Source: PALSA-1004 sp041483135 (GTDB lineage Bacteria; Pseudomonadota; Gammaproteobacteria; Burkholderiales; SG8-41). From it: a stretch of DNA of 64,000 nucleotides. Numbering within the stretch: the stretch's first letter is position 1; each line of letters opens with the position of its first letter. Location: positions 1-64,000 of the forward strand of contig JBGPFE010000003.1 of NCBI GenBank assembly GCA_041483135.1, written 5' to 3'. Under the pieces are notes generated by a model that did no database searches, was not told the DNA's origin, and worked only from the letters and a program-made list of their open reading frames with translations. Positions 16,991 through 27,567 of this stretch are shown here, piece after piece. The position numbers were made by a program, and so were the translations under genes.

Positions 16991-17731
16991 CTATTTCGCG
17001 ACCAGCCAGATCAGTGCCGCCATGCGGCCGGTCACTTTGTCGCGGCGATAGGAATAAAAGCGCGCCGGATCCCGGTAAGTGCACAGCTCTTCGCCAAACA
17101 CCCGACGCACTCCGCAGCGGGCGAGACGCTGGCGCGCGAGCCTGCATAGGTCAGCCAGCCATTTGCCCTCGCGATGGGGCTTGAATGCGTCAGCCGCGGC
17201 GGGCTCCGCAGCGAGAAACGCGTCGCGCACATCGCTGCCGACGACGAATGCGCCAGGACCGATCGCCGGGCCGAGATAGGCGAGCAGTTCACCGGGCGCG
17301 ACATTCATTGCGCGCACGGTGTTTTCAATCACACCTGAACTCAGGCCGCGCCAGCCGGCGTGCGCGATCCCGATCACGCCGCCGGCTTCATCACACAGCA
17401 GCACCGGCAGGCAGTCGGCGATCATGACCGCACATACGGTGCCGGCGTGGCGTGAGATACTGGCATCAGCTTCGGGAATTTCAGCGAGGCCGTCGGCGCT
17501 AACCACGTTCGCTCCGTGCATCTGACGCAGCCATTTCGGCTCCTGCGGCAGGCATGCGCGCAGTTCCCGCCGGTTGGCATGCACCGCGGCTTCGTCATCG
17601 CCCGTACGCAAGCCGAGGTTGAAGCTGGCGAACGCGCCGGCGCTGACGCCGCCGTTGCGCGTCGTGATCAGGCTGTGTACGCGTGGCGGCACTGGCCAGT
17701 CGGGGACTATCCAATCGTGCAGCGCGCTCAC
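16991..17731 (-). CDS. pgeF: Purine nucleoside phosphorylase/adenosine deaminase PgeF (YfiH, laccase domain)
   Basis: DUF152/YfiH protein; the family is often called multicopper-oxidase-like but is known to edit peptidoglycan precursors and to act on purine nucleosides. The metal-site motifs QMHGANV, ADCLPVLL and AHAGWRG are present. The open frame runs upstream to 17992, but that part is an arginine-rich shadow of rluD. The start is GTG 17731 (MSALHDWIVPDWP), which overlaps the rluD stop as GTGA and indicates translational coupling. This gives 246 residues, the family norm. Confidence 0.9.
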   Translation of the reverse strand: MSALHDWIVPDWPVPPRVHSLITTRNGGVSAGAFASFNLGLRTGDDEAAVHANRRELRACLPQEPKWLRQMHGANVVSADGLAEIPEADASISRHAGTVCAVMIADCLPVLLCDEAGGVIGIAHAGWRGLSSGVIENTVRAMNVAPGELLAYLGPAIGPGAFVVGSDVRDAFLAAEPAAADAFKPHREGKWLADLCRLARQRLARCGVRRVFGEELCTYRDPARFYSYRRDKVTGRMAALIWLVAK

Positions 17732-18705
17732 GGCAGGCTTTCGGTTGCTTGCAGCGCCGCAATCAGCTCGCGCATGTCTGCGGGCGGCGCTACCTGCCAC
17801 GCCACTGTTTCGCCGCTTGCAGGATGCTGGAATACGAGCCGCTCGGCGTGCAGCGCCTGACGCGGAAACGCCGCAATCAAGGCATCCGGGCCGCGCCGGT
17901 GTTTGCCATAAACCGGATCGCCGACCAGCGGGTGGCCGAGCGATTGCATATGCACGCGGATCTGGTGCGTGCGGCCGGTCTCGAGCCGGCAACGCAGCAG
18001 CGTTACATGCGCTAAACGCCGCAATACCTGAAAGTGAGTGACGGCGGGCTTGCCGCGCGCGACGACTGCCATGCGCGTGCGCTGTACCGGATGCCGGCCA
18101 ACCGGTGCCTCGACCTTGCCATCACGCATGACCCGGCCGTGTACCAGCGCCAGGTACTCCCGCTTGACCGTGCGCGCCTGCAGTTGGCGGACCAGGTTCG
18201 TCTGCGCCGCGAGCGTTTTCGCAACGACCAGCAGTCCACTGGTGTCCTTGTCGAGGCGATGCACAATGCCCGCGCGCGGCAATGCGGCGAGTTGCGGCGC
18301 GTGCGCGAGCAGCGCATTCAGCAGAGTGCCGCTCCAGTTGCCGCGACCGGGGTGCACGACCAGGCCGGCGGGCTTGGCGATCACCAGCACCGCTGCATCT
18401 TCGTGCACGATGTCGAGCGGGATCGCTTCCGGCGCCGCCGCGGTTGCCGTGGCATCAGGAACAGGGTGGAGCAGGACTTTCTCGCCACCCCACACCTTGG
18501 TCTTGGGCAGCGCCGGACGGCCATCGAGTTCGACGCGCCGGGCGCGGATCCACTGCGCGAGCCGGCTGCGCGAGAATTCAGGCAACATCTGCGACAGCGC
18601 CTGGTCCAACCGTTGGCCGGCACATGCCGGCGGTAATATCAGTTCGAGCAGCTCTGCCGTCACCCCGGGTGCGTTATAATTTAGCGATTTCGGCACGGGA
18701 CTCAT
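17728..18705 (-). CDS. rluD: Ribosomal large subunit pseudouridine synthase D
   Basis: Makes pseudouridines at positions 1911, 1915 and 1917 of 23S rRNA. An N-terminal S4 RNA-binding domain (RLDQALSQMLPEFSRSRLAQWI) is followed by the catalytic domain with HRLDKDTSGLLV, whose aspartate is the nucleophile, and the family block TGRTHQIRVHM. ATG 18705 would lie only four bases from the divergent bamD start. GTG 18660 (MTAELLELILPP) aligns better with RluD N-termini and would leave room for promoters. Confidence 0.94.
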   Translation of the reverse strand: MSPVPKSLNYNAPGVTAELLELILPPACAGQRLDQALSQMLPEFSRSRLAQWIRARRVELDGRPALPKTKVWGGEKVLLHPVPDATATAAAPEAIPLDIVHEDAAVLVIAKPAGLVVHPGRGNWSGTLLNALLAHAPQLAALPRAGIVHRLDKDTSGLLVVAKTLAAQTNLVRQLQARTVKREYLALVHGRVMRDGKVEAPVGRHPVQRTRMAVVARGKPAVTHFQVLRRLAHVTLLRCRLETGRTHQIRVHMQSLGHPLVGDPVYGKHRRGPDALIAAFPRQALHAERLVFQHPASGETVAWQVAPPADMRELIAALQATESLP

Positions 18706-18709
18706 TTAT

Positions 18710-19516
18710 ATGCGGTTAAGTTTAGCTTTATTTCTGGCGCTGTGCCTGGCGGCGTGCGGGCTGCTGCCCGAACAGATCGATGAAACCAAAGGCTGGTCGG
18801 CGAACAAGCTCTATACGGAAGCGAAAACCAACCTCAACGACGCCTACTACGAGAAAGCCATCAAGCTGTACGAAAAGCTCGAGGCGCGTTATCCCTTTGG
18901 CCGTTACGCGCAGCAGGCGCAGCTTGAAATCGCGTACGCGTATTACAAGGACAAGGACATCCCGTCGTCAATCGCGGCGGCCGACCGCTTTATCAAGTTG
19001 CATCCGAATCATCCCAGCGTCGACTACGCCTACTATTTGAAGGGGCTTGCCAACTTCAACGACGATATGGGTCTGCTCGGGAGGCTGGCCAGTTCGTTTA
19101 CAGGCCAGGACATGAGCGAGCGGGACCCGAAAGCCGCGCGCGAGTCGTTCGAGGCGTTCAAGGACCTGGTTACGCGCTATCCTGCCAGCAAATACGCGCC
19201 GGACTCGATCCAGCGCATGAATTATCTGGTCAACGCGCTCGCTTCGTACGAGATACACGTTGCGCGCTATTACATGAAGCGCAGCGCCTATGTTGCCGCG
19301 GCGAATCGTGCGCAATATTCGCTCAAGTCGTATCCGCAGGCGCCGGCCAACGAGGAGGGCCTGCTGATCCTGGTGCAGGCCTATGACAAGCTCGGCATGA
19401 CCGATTTGCGCAACGATGCCGAACGCGTGATGAAAGCCAATTTTCCCGATAGCAAGTATCTGGCCGGCAAGGCCAAGAGCAGCAAGTCCTGGTGGCAGAT
19501 CTGGAACCTCGATTAG
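18710..19516 (+). CDS. bamD: Outer membrane assembly lipoprotein BamD (ComL)
   Basis: Essential lipoprotein of the BAM complex that inserts beta-barrel proteins into the outer membrane. The signal ends in the lipobox LAAC, and about five TPR helical repeats follow (for example YYEKAIKLYEKLEARYPFG). At 268 residues it is the usual size. A TATAAT at 18675-18680 is a likely -10 element, inside the annotated 5' end of rluD. Its stop codon overlaps that of the convergent csoR gene. Confidence 0.95.
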   Translation: MRLSLALFLALCLAACGLLPEQIDETKGWSANKLYTEAKTNLNDAYYEKAIKLYEKLEARYPFGRYAQQAQLEIAYAYYKDKDIPSSIAAADRFIKLHPNHPSVDYAYYLKGLANFNDDMGLLGRLASSFTGQDMSERDPKAARESFEAFKDLVTRYPASKYAPDSIQRMNYLVNALASYEIHVARYYMKRSAYVAAANRAQYSLKSYPQAPANEEGLLILVQAYDKLGMTDLRNDAERVMKANFPDSKYLAGKAKSSKSWWQIWNLD

Positions 19517-19824
19517 CGCGCGAATTTGCGCACCACCTGCATTAATTCCCCGATCGCGCGCCCGCCGCGGTTGGAGCGTATCGCCGACTGCACGCATCCC
19601 CGGGTATGATTCTCGAGCAGCTGCAGCGCCACCGCATCGAGCGCGGCGCGCACCGCGGCGAGTTGGGTAATCACGTCCACGCAATAACGGTCGTCTTCGA
19701 CCATGCGTGCGATGCCGCGAACCTGGCCTTCGATCCGGTTCAGCCGTTTCAGCAGCGCCGGTTTGTGCGGCTGCACTACGTGTGTTGCCAGGCTGCCTGC
19801 GTCAAGCCGCTTCATAACCGGCAT
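19513..19824 (-). CDS. csoR: CsoR-type copper-sensing repressor
   Basis: DUF156/CsoR-RcnR family all-helical repressor. The core HKPALLKRLNRIEGQVRGI carries the DNA-binding arginines. The metal ligands appear as Cys in DRYCVDV and His-Cys in ENHTRGC, the C-H-C set of Cu(I)-sensing CsoR rather than the nickel or formaldehyde set. The open frame starts at 19914, but the first 30 residues are low-complexity; ATG 19824 or 19815 gives about 100 residues. The start overlaps the 3' end of copZ, and the gene is the third of the copA-copZ-csoR operon. It probably represses its own operon until Cu(I) binds. Confidence 0.87.
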   Translation of the reverse strand: MPVMKRLDAGSLATHVVQPHKPALLKRLNRIEGQVRGIARMVEDDRYCVDVITQLAAVRAALDAVALQLLENHTRGCVQSAIRSNRGGRAIGELMQVVRKFAR

Positions 19825-20008
19825 CCTCGATCGCGGTCTTGAACTGCGCGGGCCTGGCGCGTGTCGCGTCGTAGACGATGGTGGCCTGCGATTTTTCGAG
19901 TGACACGTCGACACCCTGCACGCCGTCGATTGCCGTCAGCACTTTCTTCACGCTGTTGACACATCCCGAGCAGGTCATGCCGTTGACTTTAAGAGTTGCG
20001 GTTTCCAT
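19802..20008 (-). CDS. copZ: Copper chaperone CopZ
   Basis: A 68-residue single heavy-metal-associated domain with the Cu(I)-binding motif MTCSGC near residues 11-16 and the usual beta-alpha-beta-beta-alpha-beta length. It would hand Cu(I) to CopA and perhaps to CsoR. It lies 14 bases downstream of copA and overlaps csoR. A good ribosome site (AAGGAGAAACC) precedes the ATG. Confidence 0.93.
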   Translation of the reverse strand: METATLKVNGMTCSGCVNSVKKVLTAIDGVQGVDVSLEKSQATIVYDATRARPAQFKTAIEDAGYEAA

Positions 20009-20022
20009 GGTTTCTCCTTGAG

Positions 20023-22212
20023 TTACGATTTGATCGGCTGCCAGCGCTTGAGCAGCAGCGAATTGCTGACCACCGACACCGAGCTCAACGCCATCGCCGC
20101 GCCGGCGATCACCGGATTCAGCATGCCGATTGCCGCGAGTGGAATGCCGAGCACGTTGTAGATGAACGCGAAAAACAGGTTCTGACGGATTTTGCCGAGC
20201 GTGGCGCGCGACAGCGTGATCGCATCGACCACGCTCATGAGATCGTTGCGCATCAGGGTAATGTCGGCGGCGTGGATTGCGACATCGGAGCCGGCGCCGA
20301 TCGCGAAGCTGACGTCGGCAGCCGCGAGCGCCGGCGCGTCGTTGACACCATCGCCTACCATGCCGACGATGCGCCCGCGGGCCTTGAGCGCCTCGACCTG
20401 CTGCGCCTTGTGCTGCGGCAGCACCTCAGCCGTGTAATGCTCAATGCCGGTGGCGCGGGCGATGGCCCGGGCCGTCGCGGCGTTGTCGCCGGTCAGCATG
20501 ATCACCTCGATGCCGAGCGCCTTGAGGCCGGCGACCGCGCGCGCCGAGGTTGCACGCAATGGATCGGCGATCGCAATCAGGCCGAGCGGACGGCCCGTCG
20601 CGGCGAGCGCAATTACGGTCTTGCCTTGCGCCAGCAGCGCTGCGAGCCGGGCTGCATCGGCAGTCGCAGCGTGTTCGGCAATAAAGGACGGCGAGCCGAG
20701 CCATAACTCAGTATCGCCGACCAATGAATGCACACCTTTGCCGGGCGTCGCATTGAAGCCGGTCATCACGAGCGGAGCAAGGCCGAGTTGTGCGGCGTGC
20801 TCGCGAATGGCGAGCGCGAGCGGATGCCCGGAGCCCTGTTCCAGGGTCGCGGCCAGCTGCACGACTTCAGTCTCGCTGCGTGCGCCGAGCGCGACCACAT
20901 CGGTGACGGCGGGGCGGCCCGCGGTCAGCGTGCCGGTCTTGTCGACCACCAGCACGTCGAGTTTCCCGGCCCGTTCGAGCGCGGTTGCGTTCTTGACCAG
21001 CACGCCGGCGCTGGCGCCGCGGCCGCTGCCGACCATGATCGCAGTCGGCGTGGCAAGCCCGAGCGCGCACGGACATGCGATCACCAGCACGGCGACGGCG
21101 TTGATCAGAGCCGTGGTGAAATCACCGTGCCACGCCCACCATGCGGCAAAGGTGACCGCGCTGACTGCCACGACGATCGGCACGAAGATGCCGGCAATGG
21201 TGTCGGCCAGCCGCTGGATCGGCGCCTTCGAACCCTGCGCCTCTTCCACCAGGCGGACGATCGCCGCCAGCGCGGTAGCGGCGCCGACGCCGGTGGCGCG
21301 GCAGCGCAAGAGGCCGTTCTGGTTGATGGTGCCGGCAAATACTCTGGAGCCCGCAGTCTTGGCGACCGGCAGGCTTTCGCCAGTCAGCATCGCTTCATTG
21401 ACGCTCGAATCGCCCGTCAGGACCACGCCATCGACCGGGATGCCGGCGCCGGGGCGCAGGACGAAAATATCGCCGCTGACCAGCGCGGCGACGTCGGCCT
21501 CGGTCAACTTGCCGTCGCGCTCGATGAGCGCGGTTTTCGGCTGCAGCTTGATCAGCTCTTCGATGGCGGCCGAGGTCTTGCCCCTGGCGCGCGCTTCGAG
21601 CAGCTTGCCCATCAGAATCAGCGTGATAATGGCGGCGCTCGCTTCGAAGTACACATGCTGCGGCAATTGCCACAACGTGACCGCGGCGCTGAAGAAATAC
21701 GCCATGCTGGTGCCGAGCGCGATCAGCACGTCCATATTGGCGCCGCCGCCCCGCAGCGAATGCCAGGCGCCGGCATAGAAGCGGCGGCCGATCCAGAATT
21801 GCACCGGTGTTGCGAGCGCGAGCTGCAGCCAGCGCGCCAGCAATTCCTGGTGGCCGCCGGATAACATCGCGAGCATCTGGGCGAGCAGCGGCAGGGTCAG
21901 TAGCGCGGAAATCCAGAATCGGCGCAGTTCGTGCCGGTATTGCTCGGCGTGACGGATTTTTTCGGCACCCTTGTCGTCCCCGGTCAGTACCCGGGCGCCG
22001 TAGCCGGCCTTGCGTACCGCGCCGATCAGCGCCTCGGCGCCGATGTTGACGCCGAGCGTGACGTGCGCCTTTTCAGTGGCGAAGTTGACGCTCGCCGCGA
22101 CGCCCGGGACGCGATTGAGCGTTTTCTCGATGCGGCTCGCGCACGCAGCGCAAGTCATGCCCTCAAGGGCGAGATCGAGCGTGCGGTGGACGGGCGGGAC
22201 AGGGGACGGCAT
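20023..22212 (-). CDS. copA: Cu(I)-exporting P1B-type ATPase
   Basis: Inner-membrane ATPase that pumps Cu(I) out of the cytoplasm. One N-terminal HMA domain holds MTCAAC (19-24). The membrane metal site CPC is at 380-382, the phosphorylated aspartate is in DKTGT at 424-428, the HP locus at 463-464 and the hinge motif GDGVND at 620-625. The CPC type and the conserved Asn, Tyr, Met and Ser of the last helices (YNVLG, MALSSVSVV) point to copper or silver. It is 729 residues with one HMA domain, and leads the copper operon behind a CsoR-type operator. Confidence 0.96.
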   Translation of the reverse strand: MPSPVPPVHRTLDLALEGMTCAACASRIEKTLNRVPGVAASVNFATEKAHVTLGVNIGAEALIGAVRKAGYGARVLTGDDKGAEKIRHAEQYRHELRRFWISALLTLPLLAQMLAMLSGGHQELLARWLQLALATPVQFWIGRRFYAGAWHSLRGGGANMDVLIALGTSMAYFFSAAVTLWQLPQHVYFEASAAIITLILMGKLLEARARGKTSAAIEELIKLQPKTALIERDGKLTEADVAALVSGDIFVLRPGAGIPVDGVVLTGDSSVNEAMLTGESLPVAKTAGSRVFAGTINQNGLLRCRATGVGAATALAAIVRLVEEAQGSKAPIQRLADTIAGIFVPIVVAVSAVTFAAWWAWHGDFTTALINAVAVLVIACPCALGLATPTAIMVGSGRGASAGVLVKNATALERAGKLDVLVVDKTGTLTAGRPAVTDVVALGARSETEVVQLAATLEQGSGHPLALAIREHAAQLGLAPLVMTGFNATPGKGVHSLVGDTELWLGSPSFIAEHAATADAARLAALLAQGKTVIALAATGRPLGLIAIADPLRATSARAVAGLKALGIEVIMLTGDNAATARAIARATGIEHYTAEVLPQHKAQQVEALKARGRIVGMVGDGVNDAPALAAADVSFAIGAGSDVAIHAADITLMRNDLMSVVDAITLSRATLGKIRQNLFFAFIYNVLGIPLAAIGMLNPVIAGAAMALSSVSVVSNSLLLKRWQPIKS

Positions 22213-22241
22213 GACTGCACGGCGCGGATGATAGGCCGTGC

Positions 22242-22270
22242 AGTATAAACCCCTCCAGGGTATCCGTCAA
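22242..22270 (-). promoter_or_regulatory. copA promoter
   Basis: On the minus strand, TTGACG (22270-22265) and TATACT (22247-22242) are 17 bases apart, each one base from consensus. The predicted start lies about 23 bases before the copA ATG. Confidence 0.75.
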
Positions 22271-22286
22271 GATACCCTGGAGGGGT
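22249..22286. promoter_or_regulatory. Double CsoR-type operator over the copA promoter
   Basis: Two perfect 16-base inverted arms (ACCCCTCCAGGGTATC at 22249-22264 and its complement at 22271-22286) are separated by six bases that are the -35 hexamer itself. Each arm contains the pseudo-palindrome ATACCC-N5-GGGT typical of CsoR operators. One copy fills the -35/-10 spacer and the other lies just upstream of the -35. The lack of a T-tract argues against a terminator. Confidence 0.7.
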
Positions 22287-22296
22287 ATTCAGGCAT

Positions 22297-22827
22297 TTAG
22301 TTGCGGACCAGCTTGCCGTCGACGAGCTTGACCCTCTCGCCTGTCTTGAGGCCGGGGTCAGTGTCGTAGCTGACGCTGCGCAGCGTGCCGTCGTCCATGC
22401 GCACGCTGATGTCGAAGCGGGTGCCTTTCTTGAGGTTTTTCTCGATCTGATGGCCGGCGTAGGCGCCGCCTGCCGCGCCGACGATGGTTGCCGCGGTATT
22501 GCCGCTGCCCCGGCCGATCTGATGGCCGAGCACGCCGCCGAGCACGCCGCCCGCGATCATGCCGGCGCCGCTGGCCTCACCGGCCTGCTCGATGACGCGG
22601 ATCGAGTCGACGGTGCCGCAACTCGTGCATGGCGGTGCGGGTGCGACAGGCGCCGCCGGCTGCTGCGATTGCTGTACCGGTTGCTGTGGCGCGGATTGCG
22701 ATTGCTGCGCAGTTTGGCGCGCCGGGTCATCGGCGCTCTGGTAGCGGTACTCGACTTGCGCCAGCGCGGGCAGCGCTGCCGCACAAGCGATGGTGCCGAC
22801 GAATAACAGATGGCGATAGTCGTTCAT
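22297..22827 (-). CDS. Exported glycine-zipper (17-kDa antigen-type) protein
   Basis: Envelope protein of the glycine-zipper 2TM/SlyB-like group. ATG 22827 follows a GGAGA ribosome site and starts a signal peptide (MNDYRHLLFVGTIACAAALPALA). Next comes a Gln/Pro-rich linker of about 50 residues, then the glycine zipper (GAGMIAGGVLGGVLGHQIGRG), and a small beta domain (RFDISVRMDDGTLRSVSYDT). The longer frame to 22911 lacks these start signals. Such proteins associate with the outer membrane; the exact role is unknown. Confidence 0.85.
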   Translation of the reverse strand: MNDYRHLLFVGTIACAAALPALAQVEYRYQSADDPARQTAQQSQSAPQQPVQQSQQPAAPVAPAPPCTSCGTVDSIRVIEQAGEASGAGMIAGGVLGGVLGHQIGRGSGNTAATIVGAAGGAYAGHQIEKNLKKGTRFDISVRMDDGTLRSVSYDTDPGLKTGERVKLVDGKLVRN

Positions 22828-22907
22828 ATTGAATTCTCCGTTGATGCAAGCAATTCTAATTATAAACCCGAAGCCAGCGTGAGTAGTGCCAACTTTGTCA
22901 CAGTAAT

Positions 22908-24872
<1,965 letters not shown>

Positions 24873-24892
24873 GGCGGCTCGAATCTGTGCGG

Positions 24893-26395
24893 CTATTCCT
24901 GGCGCATGAGCGGGAACAGAATCACGTCCCTGATGCTCGGACTGTCGGTGAGCAGCATGACCAGCCGGTCGATGCCGATGCCGGCGCCGGCGGTCGGGGG
25001 CAGACCGTATTCAAGCGCTCGAATGTAATCCGCGTCGTAATGCATCGCTTCCTGGTTGCCGGCCTCTTTCTGCCTGACTTGCTCCTTGAAGCGCGCCGCC
25101 TGGTCTTCGGGATCGTTCAACTCGGAGAAGCCATTCGCGATCTCCCGGCCCGCCATGTACAGCTCGAAGCGCTCGGTGAAGTCCGGATCGACGTCGCTGC
25201 GACGCGCGAGCGGCGACACTTCGGCGGGATAGTGATAGACGTAGGTCGGATCGAGCAGTTGCGACTCCACGGTGTTTTCGAACAGCGTGAGCTGCAGGCC
25301 GCCGATCCCGTCCTGCTCGCGGTACGCAATGCCGAGCTGCTTGAGCTTGGCGGTCAATGCATCGCGGCTCTTGAGCATGTCGTCGCTGAAATCCGGGTGG
25401 GATTTCTTGAGTGCATCGGCGATGGTTATCCGCGCGAAGGGTTTTTCCAGATCCATTTCGCGGCCCTGGTAGGTAATCTTCATGGTGCCAAGCACGGTAT
25501 GCGCGACCGCGCGGACCATTTCCTCGATAAACGCCATCAGATAGCTGTAATTGCGATGGGCGCAGTAAAACTCGAGCATCGTGAATTCGGGATTGTGACG
25601 AGTGGAAATGCCCTCGTTGCGGAAACTGCGGTTGATCTCGAACACCTTCTCGAAGCCGCCGATCACCAGCTGCTTCAGATACAGCTCGGGCGCGATGCGC
25701 AGGAAGAGCTGCATGTCGAGCGCGTTGTGATGGGTGACGAACGGGCGCGCCGCCGCGCCGCCGGGGATCGGGTGCATCATCGGCGTCTCGACTTCGAGAT
25801 AGCGCTTGGCGAGGAAAAACTCGCGGATGGCCTGAATGATGCGGGAGCGCAACACGAACGTGAGCCGCGTCTCCTCGTTGGCGATCAAATCGAGATAGCG
25901 CTGGCGGTAGCGTTGCTCCTGGTCGGTCAGGCCGTGGAACTTTTCCGGCAACGGCCGCAGCGATTTGGTCAGCATCACGAGCTGCTTGACGCGCACGGTC
26001 AGCTCACCCGTCTTGGTTTTGAACAATACGCCGTCGGCGCCGATGATGTCGCCGACGTCATAATGCTTGAATTCCGCATGCTGCTCTTTGCCGGGGTAAC
26101 TGTCGGTGATATAGAGCTGGATCGCGCCGCTCATATCCTGAATGGCCGCGAAGCTCGCCTTGCCCATCACGCGCTTCAACATCATGCGTCCCGATACCCT
26201 GACCACCACCGGGTTGAGGTCGAGCCAGTCGCGGTCGCTGTTCTCGTATTTTTCCAACAGGTCGCCGGCGAGATCGTCACGCTGAAACTTGTTCGGGAAC
26301 GCAAAGCCTTTCCGGCGTATCTCCTTCAGTTTGGCGCGCCGTTCGGCGATGATCTGGTTCTCGTCGGGCTGCGGCGTGGTCGGTTGTTCGCTCAT
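24893..26395 (-). CDS. lysS: Lysyl-tRNA synthetase, class II
   Basis: Charges tRNA-Lys. An OB-fold anticodon-binding domain (about residues 60-170) precedes the class II catalytic core. Motif 2 is FEINRSFRNEGISTRHNPEFT and motif 3 is GAGIGIDRLVML near the C-terminus. It has 500 residues, the usual length, and lies 13 bases downstream of prfB, an order (prfB-lysS) conserved across many proteobacteria. Confidence 0.97.
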   Translation of the reverse strand: MSEQPTTPQPDENQIIAERRAKLKEIRRKGFAFPNKFQRDDLAGDLLEKYENSDRDWLDLNPVVVRVSGRMMLKRVMGKASFAAIQDMSGAIQLYITDSYPGKEQHAEFKHYDVGDIIGADGVLFKTKTGELTVRVKQLVMLTKSLRPLPEKFHGLTDQEQRYRQRYLDLIANEETRLTFVLRSRIIQAIREFFLAKRYLEVETPMMHPIPGGAAARPFVTHHNALDMQLFLRIAPELYLKQLVIGGFEKVFEINRSFRNEGISTRHNPEFTMLEFYCAHRNYSYLMAFIEEMVRAVAHTVLGTMKITYQGREMDLEKPFARITIADALKKSHPDFSDDMLKSRDALTAKLKQLGIAYREQDGIGGLQLTLFENTVESQLLDPTYVYHYPAEVSPLARRSDVDPDFTERFELYMAGREIANGFSELNDPEDQAARFKEQVRQKEAGNQEAMHYDADYIRALEYGLPPTAGAGIGIDRLVMLLTDSPSIRDVILFPLMRQE

Positions 26396-26408
26396 TTTTC
26401 TTCCTCGG

Positions 26409-27513
26409 TCAGATTCCCTGTTTCAAGCTGGCCGTGATGAAGTCGTCCAGATTGCCGTCGAGCACGGATTGGGTATTGCCGATCTCGATGTTGGTGCGCA
26501 GATCCTTGATGCGGGACTGGTCGAGCACGTAGGAGCGGATCTGGTGGCCCCAGCCGATGTCGGTCTTGGTGTCCTCCATCGCCTGTTTTTCCTCGTTGCG
26601 TTTCCTGATCTCGAGTTCATACAGGCGCGCTTTCAGCATCGCCATCGCTTCGGCGCGGTTGCGGTGCTGCGAGCGGTCGTTCTGGCATTGCACGACGATG
26701 CCGCTGGGCGCGTGCGTGATGCGGATGGCGGAATCGGTCTTGTTCACGTGCTGCCCGCCGGCGCCCGAAGCGCGGAAAGTATCGATGCGCAGGTCGGCCG
26801 GGTTGATCTCGATTTCGATCGTTTCGTCGATTTCGGGATAGACGAACACGCTGGCGAACGACGTATGGCGCCGGTTGTTGGAATCGAACGGCGACTTGCG
26901 CACCAGACGGTGAATGCCGGTTTCGGTGCGCAGATGGCCGAACGCATAATCGCCGATGACTTTGAGCGCAACGCTTTTGATGCCGGCGACTTCGCCGGGC
27001 GATTCCTCGAGCAGTTCGACGCGAAAGCTCTTGCGCTCGCAGTAGCGCAGATACATGCGCTCGAGTATCTGCGCCCAATCCTGCGCTTCGGTGCCGCCGG
27101 AGCCGGCCTGGATGTCGACGAAGCAGTTGTTCGGGTCCATCGGGTTCGAGAACATGCGCCGGAATTCAATGTCGGCGACGGTTTTCTCGAGCGCGAGCGC
27201 ATCGATATCGATGGTCTTGAGCGATGCATCGTCGTTGTCGGCGCGCGCCATCGTAAACAGCTCGCTCGCGTCGCGCAGATCACGGTCGAGCTTGTCCATG
27301 GTGACGACCAGCGTTTCGAGCATTTTGCGTTCGCGGCCCAGCTCCTGGGCGCGTTTGTTGTCGCTCCAGACCGACGGGTCTTCGGCTAGTTTGACGACTT
27401 CGGCGAGGCGCTTTTGCTTGGCCTCGAAGTCAAAGATACCTCCGCAGTTCGGCGTTGCGCTGGCCTAAATCCTGCAGCCGCCGTGCAATAGTGTTGAGTT
27501 GTTCCGCTTCCAT
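26409..27513 (-). CDS. prfB: Peptide chain release factor 2, read through a programmed +1 frameshift
   Basis: RF2 terminates translation at UGA and UAA. The gene begins at ATG 27513, and its first 27 codons (MEAEQLNTIARRLQDLGQRN...) end at an in-frame UGA (27432-27430). Shifting +1 continues the protein as DFEAKQKRLAEVV... for 340 more residues, 367 in total, matching the usual RF2 size. The GGQ peptidyl-hydrolysis motif is in ASGAGGQHVNKTDS and the RF2 codon-recognition tripeptide SPF is in VRKSPFDSN. A simple ORF call would start wrongly at 27323. Confidence 0.95.
27430..27444 (-). other. prfB programmed frameshift site
   Basis: The minus strand reads GGAGGTATCTTTGAC (27443-27429): a Shine-Dalgarno-like GGAGG, a short spacer, then the slippery CTT before TGA and C. 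This is the classic autoregulatory site, where scarce RF2 slows termination at UGA and favours the shift. Confidence 0.93.
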
Positions 27514-27567
27514 CAAGGGCAGGTCCGGGAAAACCTGAAATTATACACGAGGGTCCGGCCACAGCCG

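Noticed and set aside
22249..22286. Inverted repeat upstream of copA as a terminator
   Set aside because: No T-tract follows on either strand, and a promoter hexamer occupies the loop; an operator fits better.
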